Below, in pieces: positions 1 through 7,065 of a DNA stretch of 12,424 nucleotides. Every line of letters starts with the position of its first letter. The stretch's first letter is position 1. The notes below the pieces were generated by a model that worked only from the letters and a program-made list of their open reading frames with translations, ran no database searches and was not told the origin of the DNA. Where the stretch lies: positions 17,039 to 29,462 of the forward strand of contig DNYS01000093.1 of assembly GCA_003506735.1 (NCBI GenBank). The letters are read 5' to 3'. The position numbers were made by a program, and so were the translations under genes. The stretch is from Nitrospinota bacterium (GTDB lineage: Bacteria > UBA8248).

Positions 1-1194
1 GGCCACGGCTCACTTCCTGAACCACGATCTCGGCGGCGCCCGCCCGTCGGATGACCGCGAACTCCCATACATTCCGCGATCCGATGGAATGGGTGGTGAA
101 CCCCGGCCGCCGGGCCCGCTCGGCGAGGCGGCCTCCCTTCATCTCGAGGGCGAGAAGATAGCCCGCCAGATGAGGAGTCTCGATGGCGAGGATGCTTTTG
201 CCGCCCGCGCCCAAATCGAAAGCGCCGAGGAGGTGAGACCAGCGGTTTCCCAGGTCGATAGAGGCCCCTTTTGCCTTCTGGATAAGGCGCCCCTTCCGGA
301 GGGCCAGGGCCATGTGTCCCGCTCCGGAGCCGTAGTCACTCCGCGTGACGAGAATTTCCGCCCGCCCGTCGCCGTCGAGGTCTCCGTCCAGCGCGCCGAT
401 GGCCTCGAAAACGCCATCGCCTTTTGCCCGGTAGGTGGACAGGAGGTTCAGGCGGCCGCTTGCTATTTTGAAGATCTGGATCTCTGACGGCTCGATCGCA
501 TCGCCCAATACCCCGTGCGCATAGCGCCACGTCGGCGCGGCCGGAACGATGAGCTCCCGCGTGCCGTCTCCGTCCAGGTCCGCCGCCGCGAGGAGCGCAT
601 CCGGCAGGGCGTTGGCCTCTTGGGCCGGGATGCGCTGGGTCTCCTTCCATTTGCGCCGAATTTTTGAAAGATCATGAGAGAGCCGTCCCGCCCCACGGTG
701 GCGACCGCTAATTTTGTGAGGGCGGCCAGCCTCGAAAGCGGCGATAGCGCTTCACCCGCCGCGGCGCTCGAGACGGTCTCCCGGAAAAAGTCGATCACCC
801 GGAACGAACCGTCCCTGGTTCCCCCGGCGATAATCCCTTCATCGAGTGTGGCCGGAGGAACGCCCGGGGAAAGAGTGGCCAGGGCGGGGAGTGGCTTGGC
901 GCGCAGGCGCCCGCCTTTTACCTCCAGGGAAAAGAAGCGGCCCTCTTTCGTCAGGGTGACGAGCGAGGCGCTTTTCATGCGGGCGAAGGGTTTAATCGAA
1001 AATAGCCAGGCAGCATCGCCGGGGACGGAGACGCTGACAAGGCGGTGGGTTTCGGGCGGCCCCGTCCGATCGCCCGGCTCTGCTTCTGCATTGGTCCCTG
1101 CAATGGAAATACAGGCCCCCGCGCCAAGGAGCATGCCAAGAAGCAAAAGAACCCAAACCGCCCGGAAGGCCTTTCCGTATCGGTTCGCGGTCAT
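1..1194 (-). CDS. FG-GAP/VCBS-like lipoprotein, frameshifted and incomplete at the window edge
   Basis: The N-terminus has a basic stretch, a Leu-rich hydrophobic core (residues 13-24) and Cys28 after A-G-A. This looks like a lipoprotein signal with an imperfect lipobox, so the mature protein should be membrane-anchored outside the cytoplasm. The frame runs well to Gln177-Lys178, then degenerates to Arg/Ser-rich nonsense and stops near 463. Re-reading one base back from the five-A run (plus 661-665) restores a coherent protein to position 1. It has two D-L-D-G-D-G calcium-binding-type motifs (about residues 206-211 and 272-277), typical of FG-GAP/VCBS beta-propeller repeats. The start ATG overlaps the SDR stop as ATGA, implying translational coupling. 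The break is either an indel in sequence or assembly, or a real frameshift. The C-terminus lies outside the window. Its ligand is unknown. Confidence 0.7.
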
Positions 1195-1955
1195 CCCGCG
1201 CTCACGCCCCCGTTGATGGAGACGATGGCGCCGTTCATAAACTTGTTTTCTGGCGAGACGATGAAGAGCGTGGTTGATGCGATGTTCTCCGGATCGCCGA
1301 GCCGCCGGACGGGAATCTGGCTGATTCTCTTTTCGGCATACTCGGGGTTCGCCGCCAGGCGCACCTTCACCCGGCCGCTGTCCACGAGCCCGGGCGCCAG
1401 GCAGTTAACCTGGATTCCCAGCGGACCCAGCTCCAGGGCCAGGCACTTCGTGAGCAAATGGACCGCCGCCTTCGTCGTGCAATAAAGAGAGCGGTCGGCG
1501 CTCGCCTGAATCCCCGCCACCGAGCCCATGTTGAGGATATGCCCGCTTTTTTGGCGAGTCATGATGCGCGCCGCCTCCCGGCAAGAATAAAAGAGGGATT
1601 TCGTGTTGAGCTCGTACATGAAATCGATCTCATCGTCGGTGATATCCAAGATTCCCTTGAACACCCGGCCCCCGGCGCAGTTGACCAGAATGTCGAGGCC
1701 ACCCAGGAATTCCGCCCCTTCCCGGACGGCGTCTTCCGCGGCCCGGGCCCGGGAGAAGTCGTATCCCGCTCCGCCCGACTGGACACCGCTTTCGGCGCAG
1801 TCCTCGACGGTCTTGTTGAGACCCTCGGCGTCCGCTCCTCCCACGGCCCAGATGTCCGCCCCCTCGGCGGCGAACCGGCGGGCGATGGCCGCGCCCATGC
1901 CCGATGAGGCTCCGGTGACGACAGCGCGTTTTCCTGCGAGGATTTTGATGTCCAT
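1191..1955 (-). CDS. SDR family oxidoreductase (SDR1)
   Basis: This is a classical short-chain dehydrogenase of 254 residues, the usual length, expected to be a cytoplasmic NAD(P)(H)-dependent alcohol/ketone oxidoreductase. Visible are the Rossmann motif TGASSGMG (14-21), N-C-A-G (92-95), and the full tetrad Asn117, Ser145, Tyr158 and Lys162 in the Y-C-T-T-K context. The C-terminus has the M-N-G-A-I-V and G-G pattern common to FabG-like SDRs. I chose the ATG at 1955 because it has AGGA just upstream and gives the same length as SDR2; an open extension to 2012 lacks homology. It is the third SDR of a tandem run and overlaps the lipoprotein start by four bases. Substrate is unknown. The first 97 residues are far closer to SDR2 than the rest. 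Confidence 0.93.
   Translation of the reverse strand: MDIKILAGKRAVVTGASSGMGAAIARRFAAEGADIWAVGGADAEGLNKTVEDCAESGVQSGGAGYDFSRARAAEDAVREGAEFLGGLDILVNCAGGRVFKGILDITDDEIDFMYELNTKSLFYSCREAARIMTRQKSGHILNMGSVAGIQASADRSLYCTTKAAVHLLTKCLALELGPLGIQVNCLAPGLVDSGRVKVRLAANPEYAEKRISQIPVRRLGDPENIASTTLFIVSPENKFMNGAIVSINGGVSAG
1665..1955 (-). repeat. N-terminal-half duplication shared by SDR1 and SDR2
   Basis: The segment encoding residues 1-97 of SDR1 is closely matched at nucleotide level by 2464-2754 in SDR2. It includes an exact 31-base match (1749-1779 against 2548-2578). Similarity falls sharply beyond this segment, giving a mosaic pattern that fits a tandem duplication with later gene conversion of the cofactor-binding half. 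Confidence 0.7.
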
Positions 1956-1989
1956 GTGTTCCTGTCTTTCGGTATGAAATAAATGAAAA

Positions 1990-2754
1990 TCAGCCCGCCA
2001 TCGAGCCCCCATCCACGGGGACGATGGCGCCGTTCATGAAGTCGTTCTCGGGAGAGACCATGAAAAGAACCATGGCGGCGATCTGGCCGGGATCGCCCAG
2101 GCGGCCAAGCGGAATGCCCGCGATCCGCTTCCTGGAAAGGTCCGGATCGTCCTCCATCATCTTCTTCACCCGGCCGCTATCGATCAGGCCGGGGGCGACG
2201 CAGTTGACGCGCAGGCCCAGGGGGCCCAGTTCGAGCGCCATGGATCGGGTGAGGGAATGGACCGCCGCCTTCGTCGCGCAGTATAGCGAGCGCATCGGCC
2301 GGGCCCGCTCGCCCGAGACCGAGCCCATCATGATGATGTGCCCGCTTTCCTGGGGGACCATGATGCGGGCGGCCTCCCGGGAGGCGAAAAAATACGACTT
2401 CGCGTTCAGATCGAACATGAAGTCGATATCGGCGTCCGAAAGGTCGGTCAGGGCCTTGAAGTTCCGCCCGCTGGCGCAGTTTACCAAGATGTCCAGGCCG
2501 CCCAGGAATTCCGCCCCCTCGCGGATGGCCTCTCCCGCCGTCCGGGGCCGGGAGAAGTCGTATCCCGCTCCGCCCGACCGGACGCCGCTTTTGGCGCAGC
2601 CCTCGACGGTCTTGTTGAGCCCTTCGGCATCGCCTCCGCCCACGGCCCAAATGTCCGCCCCCTCGGCGGCGAAGCGGCGGGCGATGGCCGCCCCCATGCC
2701 CGAGGAGGCGCCGGTGACGACGGCGCGTTTTCCCGTCAGGATTTTAGCCGTCAT
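1990..2754 (-). CDS. SDR family oxidoreductase (SDR2)
   Basis: This is a classical SDR of 254 residues. TGASSGMG (14-21) binds the dinucleotide, and the tetrad Asn117, Ser145, Tyr158 and Lys162 (Y-C-A-T-K) is intact, so it should be catalytically active. N-C-A-S replaces the usual N-x-A-G (92-95), a mild variation. The C-terminal V-D-G-G resembles FabG-like ketoacyl or gluconate/sorbitol-type dehydrogenases, but substrate cannot be assigned. The start at 2754 lies 18 bases after the SDR3 stop and has only a weak Shine-Dalgarno, suggesting coupling to SDR3. It aligns with SDR1 without gaps: about 87% identity by hand count over residues 1-97, about 61% over the remainder. Confidence 0.93.
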   Translation of the reverse strand: MTAKILTGKRAVVTGASSGMGAAIARRFAAEGADIWAVGGGDAEGLNKTVEGCAKSGVRSGGAGYDFSRPRTAGEAIREGAEFLGGLDILVNCASGRNFKALTDLSDADIDFMFDLNAKSYFFASREAARIMVPQESGHIIMMGSVSGERARPMRSLYCATKAAVHSLTRSMALELGPLGLRVNCVAPGLIDSGRVKKMMEDDPDLSRKRIAGIPLGRLGDPGQIAAMVLFMVSPENDFMNGAIVPVDGGSMAG

Positions 2755-2772
2755 GGGATGTTCTTGCGCAAT

Positions 2773-3540
2773 TCAACCTGCGGTGATGCCGCCGTCGATC
2801 ATGACGATGGCGCCGCTCATGAATTTGTTCGCGGGCGAAACGATAAAGAGAGCGGTCTCGGCGATGTCCTCGGGATCGCCGAAATCCCGGATGGGCACCT
2901 TGTTGATCCGGCTCTTGTAGAATTCCGGGTCGTTGTCCAAAAGCTCCTTCACCCGGCCGCTTCGGGTGGGCCCCATCGCCATGCAGTTGACGCGCAGCCC
3001 CGAGGGTCCCAGTTCGATGGCCAGGTTCTTGGTCAGCGCGTGCATGGCCGCCTTGGTCACCCCGTAGAGGGAGAAGTTGGGCGTGCCGTGCTCGCCGGCG
3101 TCCGAGCCGATCATGAGAATATTTCCGCTCCCCTGGGGGACCATGATGCGCGCGGCCTCGCGCGAGGCGTAAAACGCCGCCTTGGCGTTCACCTCGAACA
3201 GGAGATCGATGGCGTCGTCTTCGATATCCACGAACGCGCTCAGGTTCCGTGTGCCCGCCGAATTGACGAGGATATCGAGGCCGCCGAGAAATTCCGCGCC
3301 CTCCTTCACAAGGCCGGCGGCGTTCCTCCCGGTCGAGAGGTCGTACAGATCCCCTCCTGCCTTGACCCCGTGCGCGGCGCAGGCGTCGATTGACTTTTGA
3401 AGCCCCTCCCGGCTGCTTCCACCCGCCACCCAAATGTCCGCCCCCGCCGAGGCGAATCGCACGGCGATGGCAGCGCCGATTCCCGACGAGCCGCCCGTGA
3501 CCACGGCCCTTTTCCCTTCAAGCGTTTTTTCCGCCATCAT
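2773..3540 (-). CDS. SDR family oxidoreductase (SDR3), first gene of the SDR operon
   Basis: This is a classical SDR with TGGSSGIG (15-22), N-S-A-G (about 93-96) and the tetrad Asn118, Ser146, Tyr159 and Lys163 (Y-G-V-T-K). It is expected to be an NAD(P)-linked oxidoreductase in the cytoplasm. Two adjacent ATG codons could start it. The second (3537) gives 254 residues like its siblings and a better spacing from the upstream AAGGG, so it may be the true start. It is clearly paralogous to SDR1 and SDR2 (shared G-A-D-I-W, E-G-A-E-F-L-G-G-L-D-I-L-V-N, E-A-A-R-I-M) but more distant from both. It leads the leftward operon and is divergent from the RidA-like gene. Substrate unknown. Confidence 0.93.
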   Translation of the reverse strand: MMAEKTLEGKRAVVTGGSSGIGAAIAVRFASAGADIWVAGGSSREGLQKSIDACAAHGVKAGGDLYDLSTGRNAAGLVKEGAEFLGGLDILVNSAGTRNLSAFVDIEDDAIDLLFEVNAKAAFYASREAARIMVPQGSGNILMIGSDAGEHGTPNFSLYGVTKAAMHALTKNLAIELGPSGLRVNCMAMGPTRSGRVKELLDNDPEFYKSRINKVPIRDFGDPEDIAETALFIVSPANKFMSGAIVMIDGGITAG

Positions 3541-3692
3541 TTATCCCTTCGGTTGGTATGAACCGGAATTCAGCGAATGCCGGATCATACCATTTCGGCC
3601 GGGCCGAGGCACGGGAGGGCCGGGCCTTATTCGGGTAGAATGGGAGTGCACCTCATCGAATTTTTTTTTACGAGTGGCGGAGGAATCCCAAA
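3541..3692. promoter_or_regulatory. Divergent intergenic region between SDR operon and RidA-like gene
   Basis: This 152-base gap separates two divergent transcripts and so must hold both promoters. A TATGAT-like -10 can be read leftward at 3584-3589 and a TAGAAT-like -10 rightward at 3636-3641, but neither has a convincing -35. A nine-T run at 3661-3669 lies just before the Shine-Dalgarno GGAGGA of the RidA-like gene (about 3679-3684). Exact promoter positions are not supported. Confidence 0.35.
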
Positions 3693-4118
3693 ATGACGAA
3701 AAATATCGAACACGTTCACTGGCCGGACGCTCCGGACCTGTGGATGCCCTATGCTCCGGCGATCAAGGTGACGGGCGGGACGACGGTCTACTTCGCGGGC
3801 GTGACGGCGGCTCCGGTCTACCATCACCACCCCCACCGCCCCGAGGAGTTCGACGCCATGCCGGAGAACATGGAGGGGCAGGCGCGCGCCGCGCTCGAGA
3901 ATCTGAAAAAGGGTCTCGAGGCCGTCGGCGCCACCTTCGCCGACGTGGTCGCGGTCTCGCGGTATCAGACCGACCTGACCGACCAGGACGATCTCAACCG
4001 GGTCTGGGCGGAATTTTTCGGGGAGAACAAACCGGCAACGACCTCCGTCCAGGTGGTCCAGCTCGCCACCGACCCGCGCTGCCTGATCGAAATCAACGCC
4101 GTCGCTGTGATCGATTGA
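3693..4118 (+). CDS. RidA/YjgF/Rid-family protein lacking the canonical catalytic Arg and Glu
   Basis: This 141-residue cytoplasmic protein has the Rid (YjgF/YER057c/UK114) fold signature: V-Y-F-A-G-V (32-37), a central helix with A-L-E-N-L-K-K-G-L (67-75), V-V-A-V-S-R-Y-Q-T-D-L (85-95) and the closing I-E-I-N-A-V-A-V strand (132-139). Archetypal RidA hydrolyses reactive enamines/imines using an Arg in the P-A-R-S motif and a Glu in the last strand. Here these align with Thr116 (P-A-T-T-S) and Asn135, so it is probably a non-RidA subfamily with another ligand or role. A His-rich insert, H-H-H-P-H (44-48), is unusual. A good Shine-Dalgarno precedes the ATG. The next gene starts two bases after its stop, so the pair is co-transcribed. 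Confidence 0.88.
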   Translation: MTKNIEHVHWPDAPDLWMPYAPAIKVTGGTTVYFAGVTAAPVYHHHPHRPEEFDAMPENMEGQARAALENLKKGLEAVGATFADVVAVSRYQTDLTDQDDLNRVWAEFFGENKPATTSVQVVQLATDPRCLIEINAVAVID

Positions 4119-4120
4119 TC

Positions 4121-4486
4121 ATGACCGAATCCATCTATCTCGAAGTGGAGGAAAACGAAAACTGCGCCTACATGCCGATGATGGTATACGAGGCCCGCCG
4201 GAGGCCCGTGCCGATCCGGCGGGTCAAAATCTCCGAGATGGGAAAGGTGGAAGGCATCTACGAGGTGACCGGCTGGAGCAGCGCGGATGGCGGGTCGCCC
4301 TGTCCGGCCAAGTATGTCCCGGTCTCCGATTCGGGGGCCGTCGAGGTGCACCTGATATTCGGGGGCGATTGGGGGGTCCGCCTCAGGCTGGCGGATTCGG
4401 GCGAGGGGTGGGGCCTGGACGATCCGAAGCAATATGGCGAGCCCTACCTGATGCTGATGGACGAGGAGGATGTCCTTCTGGATTAA
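4121..4486 (+). CDS. Uncharacterised 121-residue acidic protein
   Basis: I do not recognise this family. The frame is open for 121 codons, begins with ATG two bases after the stop of the RidA-like gene, has no clear Shine-Dalgarno of its own (translational coupling likely), and ends in TAA. The protein is acidic, with an E-V-E-E-N-E-N stretch (8-14) and a D-E-E-D tail (114-117). It has alternating hydrophobic segments suggestive of a small beta-rich fold, no signal peptide and no membrane segment. Two cysteines (15 and 61) are present. Tight linkage to the Rid-family gene suggests a functional partner, but no function is assigned. Confidence 0.75.
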   Translation: MTESIYLEVEENENCAYMPMMVYEARRRPVPIRRVKISEMGKVEGIYEVTGWSSADGGSPCPAKYVPVSDSGAVEVHLIFGGDWGVRLRLADSGEGWGLDDPKQYGEPYLMLMDEEDVLLD

Positions 4487-4510
4487 CGGCCCGGCCCCGT
4501 TTGCGGGCCG
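4487..4510 (+). terminator. GC-rich hairpin directly after the RidA-linked gene
   Basis: A seven-base-pair inverted repeat (4487-4493 with 4504-4510, loop of ten) follows the TAA. No T-run follows, so intrinsic termination would be weak; it may only stabilise the 3' end. Confidence 0.25.
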
Positions 4511-4569
4511 CCCGCGCCCCTTGTTCGAATAATGCCGCCGCCGGGGGCGTGTGTAGTGTGGGCGTCCCC

Positions 4570-4598
4570 CTGACATTTTCCTTTGATTCCCCTACCAT
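4570..4598 (+). promoter_or_regulatory. Candidate sigma70-type promoter of the CoA-transferase operon
   Basis: CTGACA at 4570-4575 (one mismatch to the -35 consensus) is separated by 17 bases from TACCAT at 4593-4598 (two mismatches to the -10). This predicts a start near 4605 and a leader of about 27 bases with GAGGG (4620-4624) seven bases before the ATG of alpha1. An imperfect hairpin (4543-4549 with 4563-4570) abuts the -35 and could be an operator or chance GC pairing. Confidence 0.45.
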
Positions 4599-4631
4599 GC
4601 GGCGGGGAAGATTTTCCGCGAGGGTTCGATC

Positions 4632-5456
4632 ATGACCAAACTTTGCACGCTGGCCGAGGCCGCGGCGCTGGTAAAGGACGGCGATTCGATCAGCACGAGC
4701 GGGAGCCTGCTCCACCGGGCGCCATCGGCTCTTTTGCGCGAGCTCGTCCGGGCCGGAAGGAAGGGGCTCACCCTCATCAAGCCGTCGCCGGGCTACGATG
4801 CGGACCTGCTTTGCGCGGCGGGCGCGCTGGGCCGCGTTCTGAGCGGCATCGTCACCTTCGAGGCCAGCTACGGCCTCGCGCCCAACTACAGGAAATCCAT
4901 CGAAAATGGGCTCGCCGGGCTGACCGAACACGCCTGAGCGAGCATCCTCGCGGGGCTGCGGGCCGCAGCCTACGGCGTTCCCTTTCAGCCCATCCGGGGT
5001 TTTAAGGGAAGCGACATACCGGAGCGAAGCGGCATCCTGACCATCGACGATCCCTACACCGGCGAGAGGTTGCACGCCATCCCCGCCCTCCGGCCCGACT
5101 GGGCGATCCTCCACGTCCATGAAGCCGACGCCGAGGGGAACGCGAGGATTTACGGTCCGCGCTATTTCGATGTGGAGATGACGCGGGCGGCGAAGGGGGT
5201 CATCGTCACCGCCGAGGAGATCGTCCCTCCAGGGCGCATGGCCGAGGAGCCGGAGCTGACGGCGGTGCCGGGGTTCATGGTGGCCGCCGTCGCCCACGCG
5301 CCGGGCGGGGCGGGACCCTGTAGCTGCCACCCCGCCTATGGGGTGGACGAGGCCGGGATTCGCCGCTACATGGAACTGTCCCGGACCGCCGAGGGCCTTG
5401 CCGAGTATCTCGATTCGGCGGACCGGGCTTCCGCCCCGGATGCGGCGGGGAGCTAG
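4632..5456 (+). CDS. CoA-transferase alpha subunit with in-frame TGA at codon 102 (candidate selenoprotein), alpha1
   Basis: This is a family I CoA-transferase alpha subunit (GctA/IpdA-like), which with a beta subunit moves CoA between acyl-CoA and a carboxylate acceptor. Conserved features include P-S-A-L-x-R-E-L (31-38), D-L-L-C-A-A-G (58-64), G-L-A-P-N-Y-R (81-87), A-A-Y-G-V-P (112-117), D-P-Y-T-G (140-144), R-P-D-W-A (154-158) and H-A-P-G-G-A (222-227). A TGA at 4935-4937 interrupts the frame, yet coding resumes at once in the same frame to TAG at 5454. Reading through gives 274 residues, exactly the length of alpha2, with about 50% identity and no gaps by hand count. TGA102 aligns with Cys102 (TGC) of alpha2. 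A SECIS-like hairpin follows. Alternatives are a recent nonsense mutation or a base error, which would leave a useless 101-residue fragment. It lies five bases before beta. Confidence 0.85.
4935..4937 (+). other. In-frame TGA at a cysteine position (candidate selenocysteine codon) in alpha1
   Basis: Codon 102 of alpha1 is TGA. The ungapped alignment to alpha2 places it on Cys102 (TGC at 6544-6546), with E-H immediately before and A-G-L-R five residues after in both. A single third-base change separates the codons. Confidence 0.6.
4938..4971 (+). promoter_or_regulatory. SECIS-like hairpins after the alpha1 TGA
   Basis: A five-base-pair hairpin (4938-4942 with 4947-4951, loop CATC) touches the TGA. 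A second, stronger one has an eight-base-pair stem counting one G-U pair (4953-4960 with 4964-4971) and loop GGC. The loop begins 23 bases after the TGA and has G in its first positions, as the published bacterial SECIS model expects. The equivalent region of alpha2 (after its TGC) cannot form the second stem. GC-rich sequence makes chance hairpins common, so this is supportive only. Confidence 0.45.
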
Positions 5457-5461
5457 GGAAA

Positions 5462-6244
5462 TTGGGGCAAGAAACAACATTCGATGCCGATGCCGCCCGC
5501 GCGGCGGCGGATCAGATGGCCGTTTGCCTGGCCCGCGAGGTGCGCGACGGCGAGCGGGTTTTTCACGGCGTGAATTCGCCGCTCCCGATGGTGGCCATTT
5601 TCCTGGCGAAAAAACTCCATGCCCCGCGCGCGGTCCTCATCGAGGTCGCGGGCTCGGTGGACCCCAAGCCGGAGCGCCTGCCCTTTAGCACGAACGACCC
5701 GGTGCTCTGCCAGGGGGCGGCGGCGATATTCTCGAACGCGGACGCCTACGATCTCTTCGCGCGGGGCGGAATGGATCTCATGTTTCTGGGCTGCGCCCAG
5801 ATCGACCGGGCGGGACGCGTGAACATGAGCTACATCGGAGAACCTTCCTCCCCCAAGGTGCGGCTCCCCGGCGGGGGCGGGGGCTCGGTCGTCATGGAGC
5901 AGGCGCGGCGCACCGTGATCTGGCGCACGGTGTACGACCGGCGGACGTTCGTCCCGAAGGTGGATTTCGTGACCCAGACGGGAAACCTGACGCGGGTGAT
6001 CACCCCGCTGGCGGTTCTCGCCATGGGCGCGGGCGGCCTCGAACTGGAGAGCGTCCACCCCGGCGCCACGGCGGAGGAGGTGGCCGGGCGGACAGGGTTT
6101 CCGCTCGATTGGGCGGGGGGTGTTCCCGAGACGCCTCCTCCCACCGGGGAAGAGCTGGCCGCTCTCGCCGAGGTGGACCCCGAGGGCGTCCGCTATTCCG
6201 AATTCCCCGAGCTTCGCCGGGTGAAGCGGCAGGAGATTTCGTGA
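5462..6244 (+). CDS. CoA-transferase beta subunit
   Basis: This 260-residue protein is a family I CoA-transferase beta subunit (GctB/IpdB-like). The expected catalytic glutamate, which forms the glutamyl-CoA thioester, is Glu61 in L-I-E-V-A-G. It follows the strand-helix with L-P-M-V-A-I-F-L-A-K (41-50) and precedes G-S-V-D-P-K-P. The Gly-rich P-G-G-G-G-G-S and the V-D-F-V-T-Q-T-G segments are also typical of the family. I chose the TTG start at 5462 because GGGGAG lies nine bases upstream and the next in-frame ATG would remove the first 18 residues. It lies between two alpha genes and overlaps alpha2 by four bases (GTGA), so one beta may serve two alphas. Acyl substrate is unknown. Confidence 0.92.
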   Translation: MGQETTFDADAARAAADQMAVCLAREVRDGERVFHGVNSPLPMVAIFLAKKLHAPRAVLIEVAGSVDPKPERLPFSTNDPVLCQGAAAIFSNADAYDLFARGGMDLMFLGCAQIDRAGRVNMSYIGEPSSPKVRLPGGGGGSVVMEQARRTVIWRTVYDRRTFVPKVDFVTQTGNLTRVITPLAVLAMGAGGLELESVHPGATAEEVAGRTGFPLDWAGGVPETPPPTGEELAALAEVDPEGVRYSEFPELRRVKRQEIS

Positions 6245-7065
6245 GTAAACTTCATTCCCTTCAAGAGGCGGCCGCCCTGATCGAGGATGGCCAGCTGATC
6301 GCGCTTGGCGGCAACTCGCTGAGCCGCACCCCGTCCGCCCTCGTGCGGGAGCTTGCGCGGCAGGGGAGGCGCGGCCTTTGCCTCGTCAAGACGGCGGGGG
6401 CCTATGACATCGATCTGCTCTGCGCGGCGGGGGCGGCGGCCGAGGTCCGATCGGGCTACGTCGGCTACGAGAACCTGTTCGGCATGGCGCCCTCCTACCG
6501 CCGGGGCGTCGAGGGCGGAACCGTCCGGGCCGTCGAGCATGTCTGCTACACCGTGATCGCGGGTCTTCGCGCCTCGGCCTACGGCTTGCCAAGCCAGCCG
6601 GTGGCCGGGATGGAGGGAAGCGACACGCCCGCGCTGACGGGGTTCCGGAAGGCGGAGGACCCGTATACCGGAAAGAAGGTTTACATGATCCCGCGCATCC
6701 GGCCGGACTGGGCCCTCCTCCACGTGCAGCACGCCGACGCCGGGGGCAACGCGCGAATCGACGGCGGCACGTTCGAGGACGTTCTCATGTCGCGCGCCGC
6801 CGAGGGCGTCATCCTCACCGCCGAGCGCATCGTGGAGACGGATTTTTTCGAGGAAAAACCCGAGCGGACGAACATTCCGGCCTTCCTGGTGCGCGCGGTG
6901 GTTCACGCGCCCGGAGGGGCGGCCCCGGCCTCGTGTTTCCCCCTTTACGATACCGACGAAGACGCCCTGTCCCGCTTTCTCGAGGGCGCCGGCGATCCGG
7001 AATCGCTCCGGGGACATCTGAAGGAGTGGGAAGAGCGGGACCGGCCGGCGGCGGTGAGGCGGTGA
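6241..7065 (+). CDS. CoA-transferase alpha subunit with Cys102, alpha2
   Basis: This second family I CoA-transferase alpha subunit has 274 residues, is uninterrupted, and has the same motifs as alpha1: P-S-A-L-V-R-E-L, D-L-L-C-A-A-G, D-P-Y-T-G, R-P-D-W-A and H-A-P-G-G-A. It partners a beta subunit to transfer CoA between acids in the cytoplasm. The GTG at 6241 overlaps the beta stop as GTGA and has AGGAG before it; an open extension upstream to 6109 is only the beta gene in another frame. It carries Cys102 where alpha1 has TGA, making it the key comparator for the selenocysteine hypothesis. Its stop overlaps the next gene by four bases (GTGA), so translation is coupled along the operon. Confidence 0.93.
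   Translation: MSKLHSLQEAAALIEDGQLIALGGNSLSRTPSALVRELARQGRRGLCLVKTAGAYDIDLLCAAGAAAEVRSGYVGYENLFGMAPSYRRGVEGGTVRAVEHVCYTVIAGLRASAYGLPSQPVAGMEGSDTPALTGFRKAEDPYTGKKVYMIPRIRPDWALLHVQHADAGGNARIDGGTFEDVLMSRAAEGVILTAERIVETDFFEEKPERTNIPAFLVRAVVHAPGGAAPASCFPLYDTDEDALSRFLEGAGDPESLRGHLKEWEERDRPAAVRR

Noticed and set aside
139..417. Other reading frames across 89-660 and the long plus-strand frames over the SDR genes
   Set aside because: These are shadow frames in GC-rich coding DNA. They give Arg/Pro/Ala-rich sequence with no family resemblance and no ribosome sites.
3636..3641. TAGAAT as a firm promoter of the RidA-like gene
   Set aside because: No acceptable -35 lies 16-18 bases upstream (the position is GC-rich), so it is kept only as a remark on the intergenic region.
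5070..5456. Separate short gene starting at an internal ATG after the alpha1 TGA
   Set aside because: It would begin in the middle of the CoA-transferase fold. The coding pattern and alignment to alpha2 continue without a break from the TGA, so this is the C-terminal part of alpha1.
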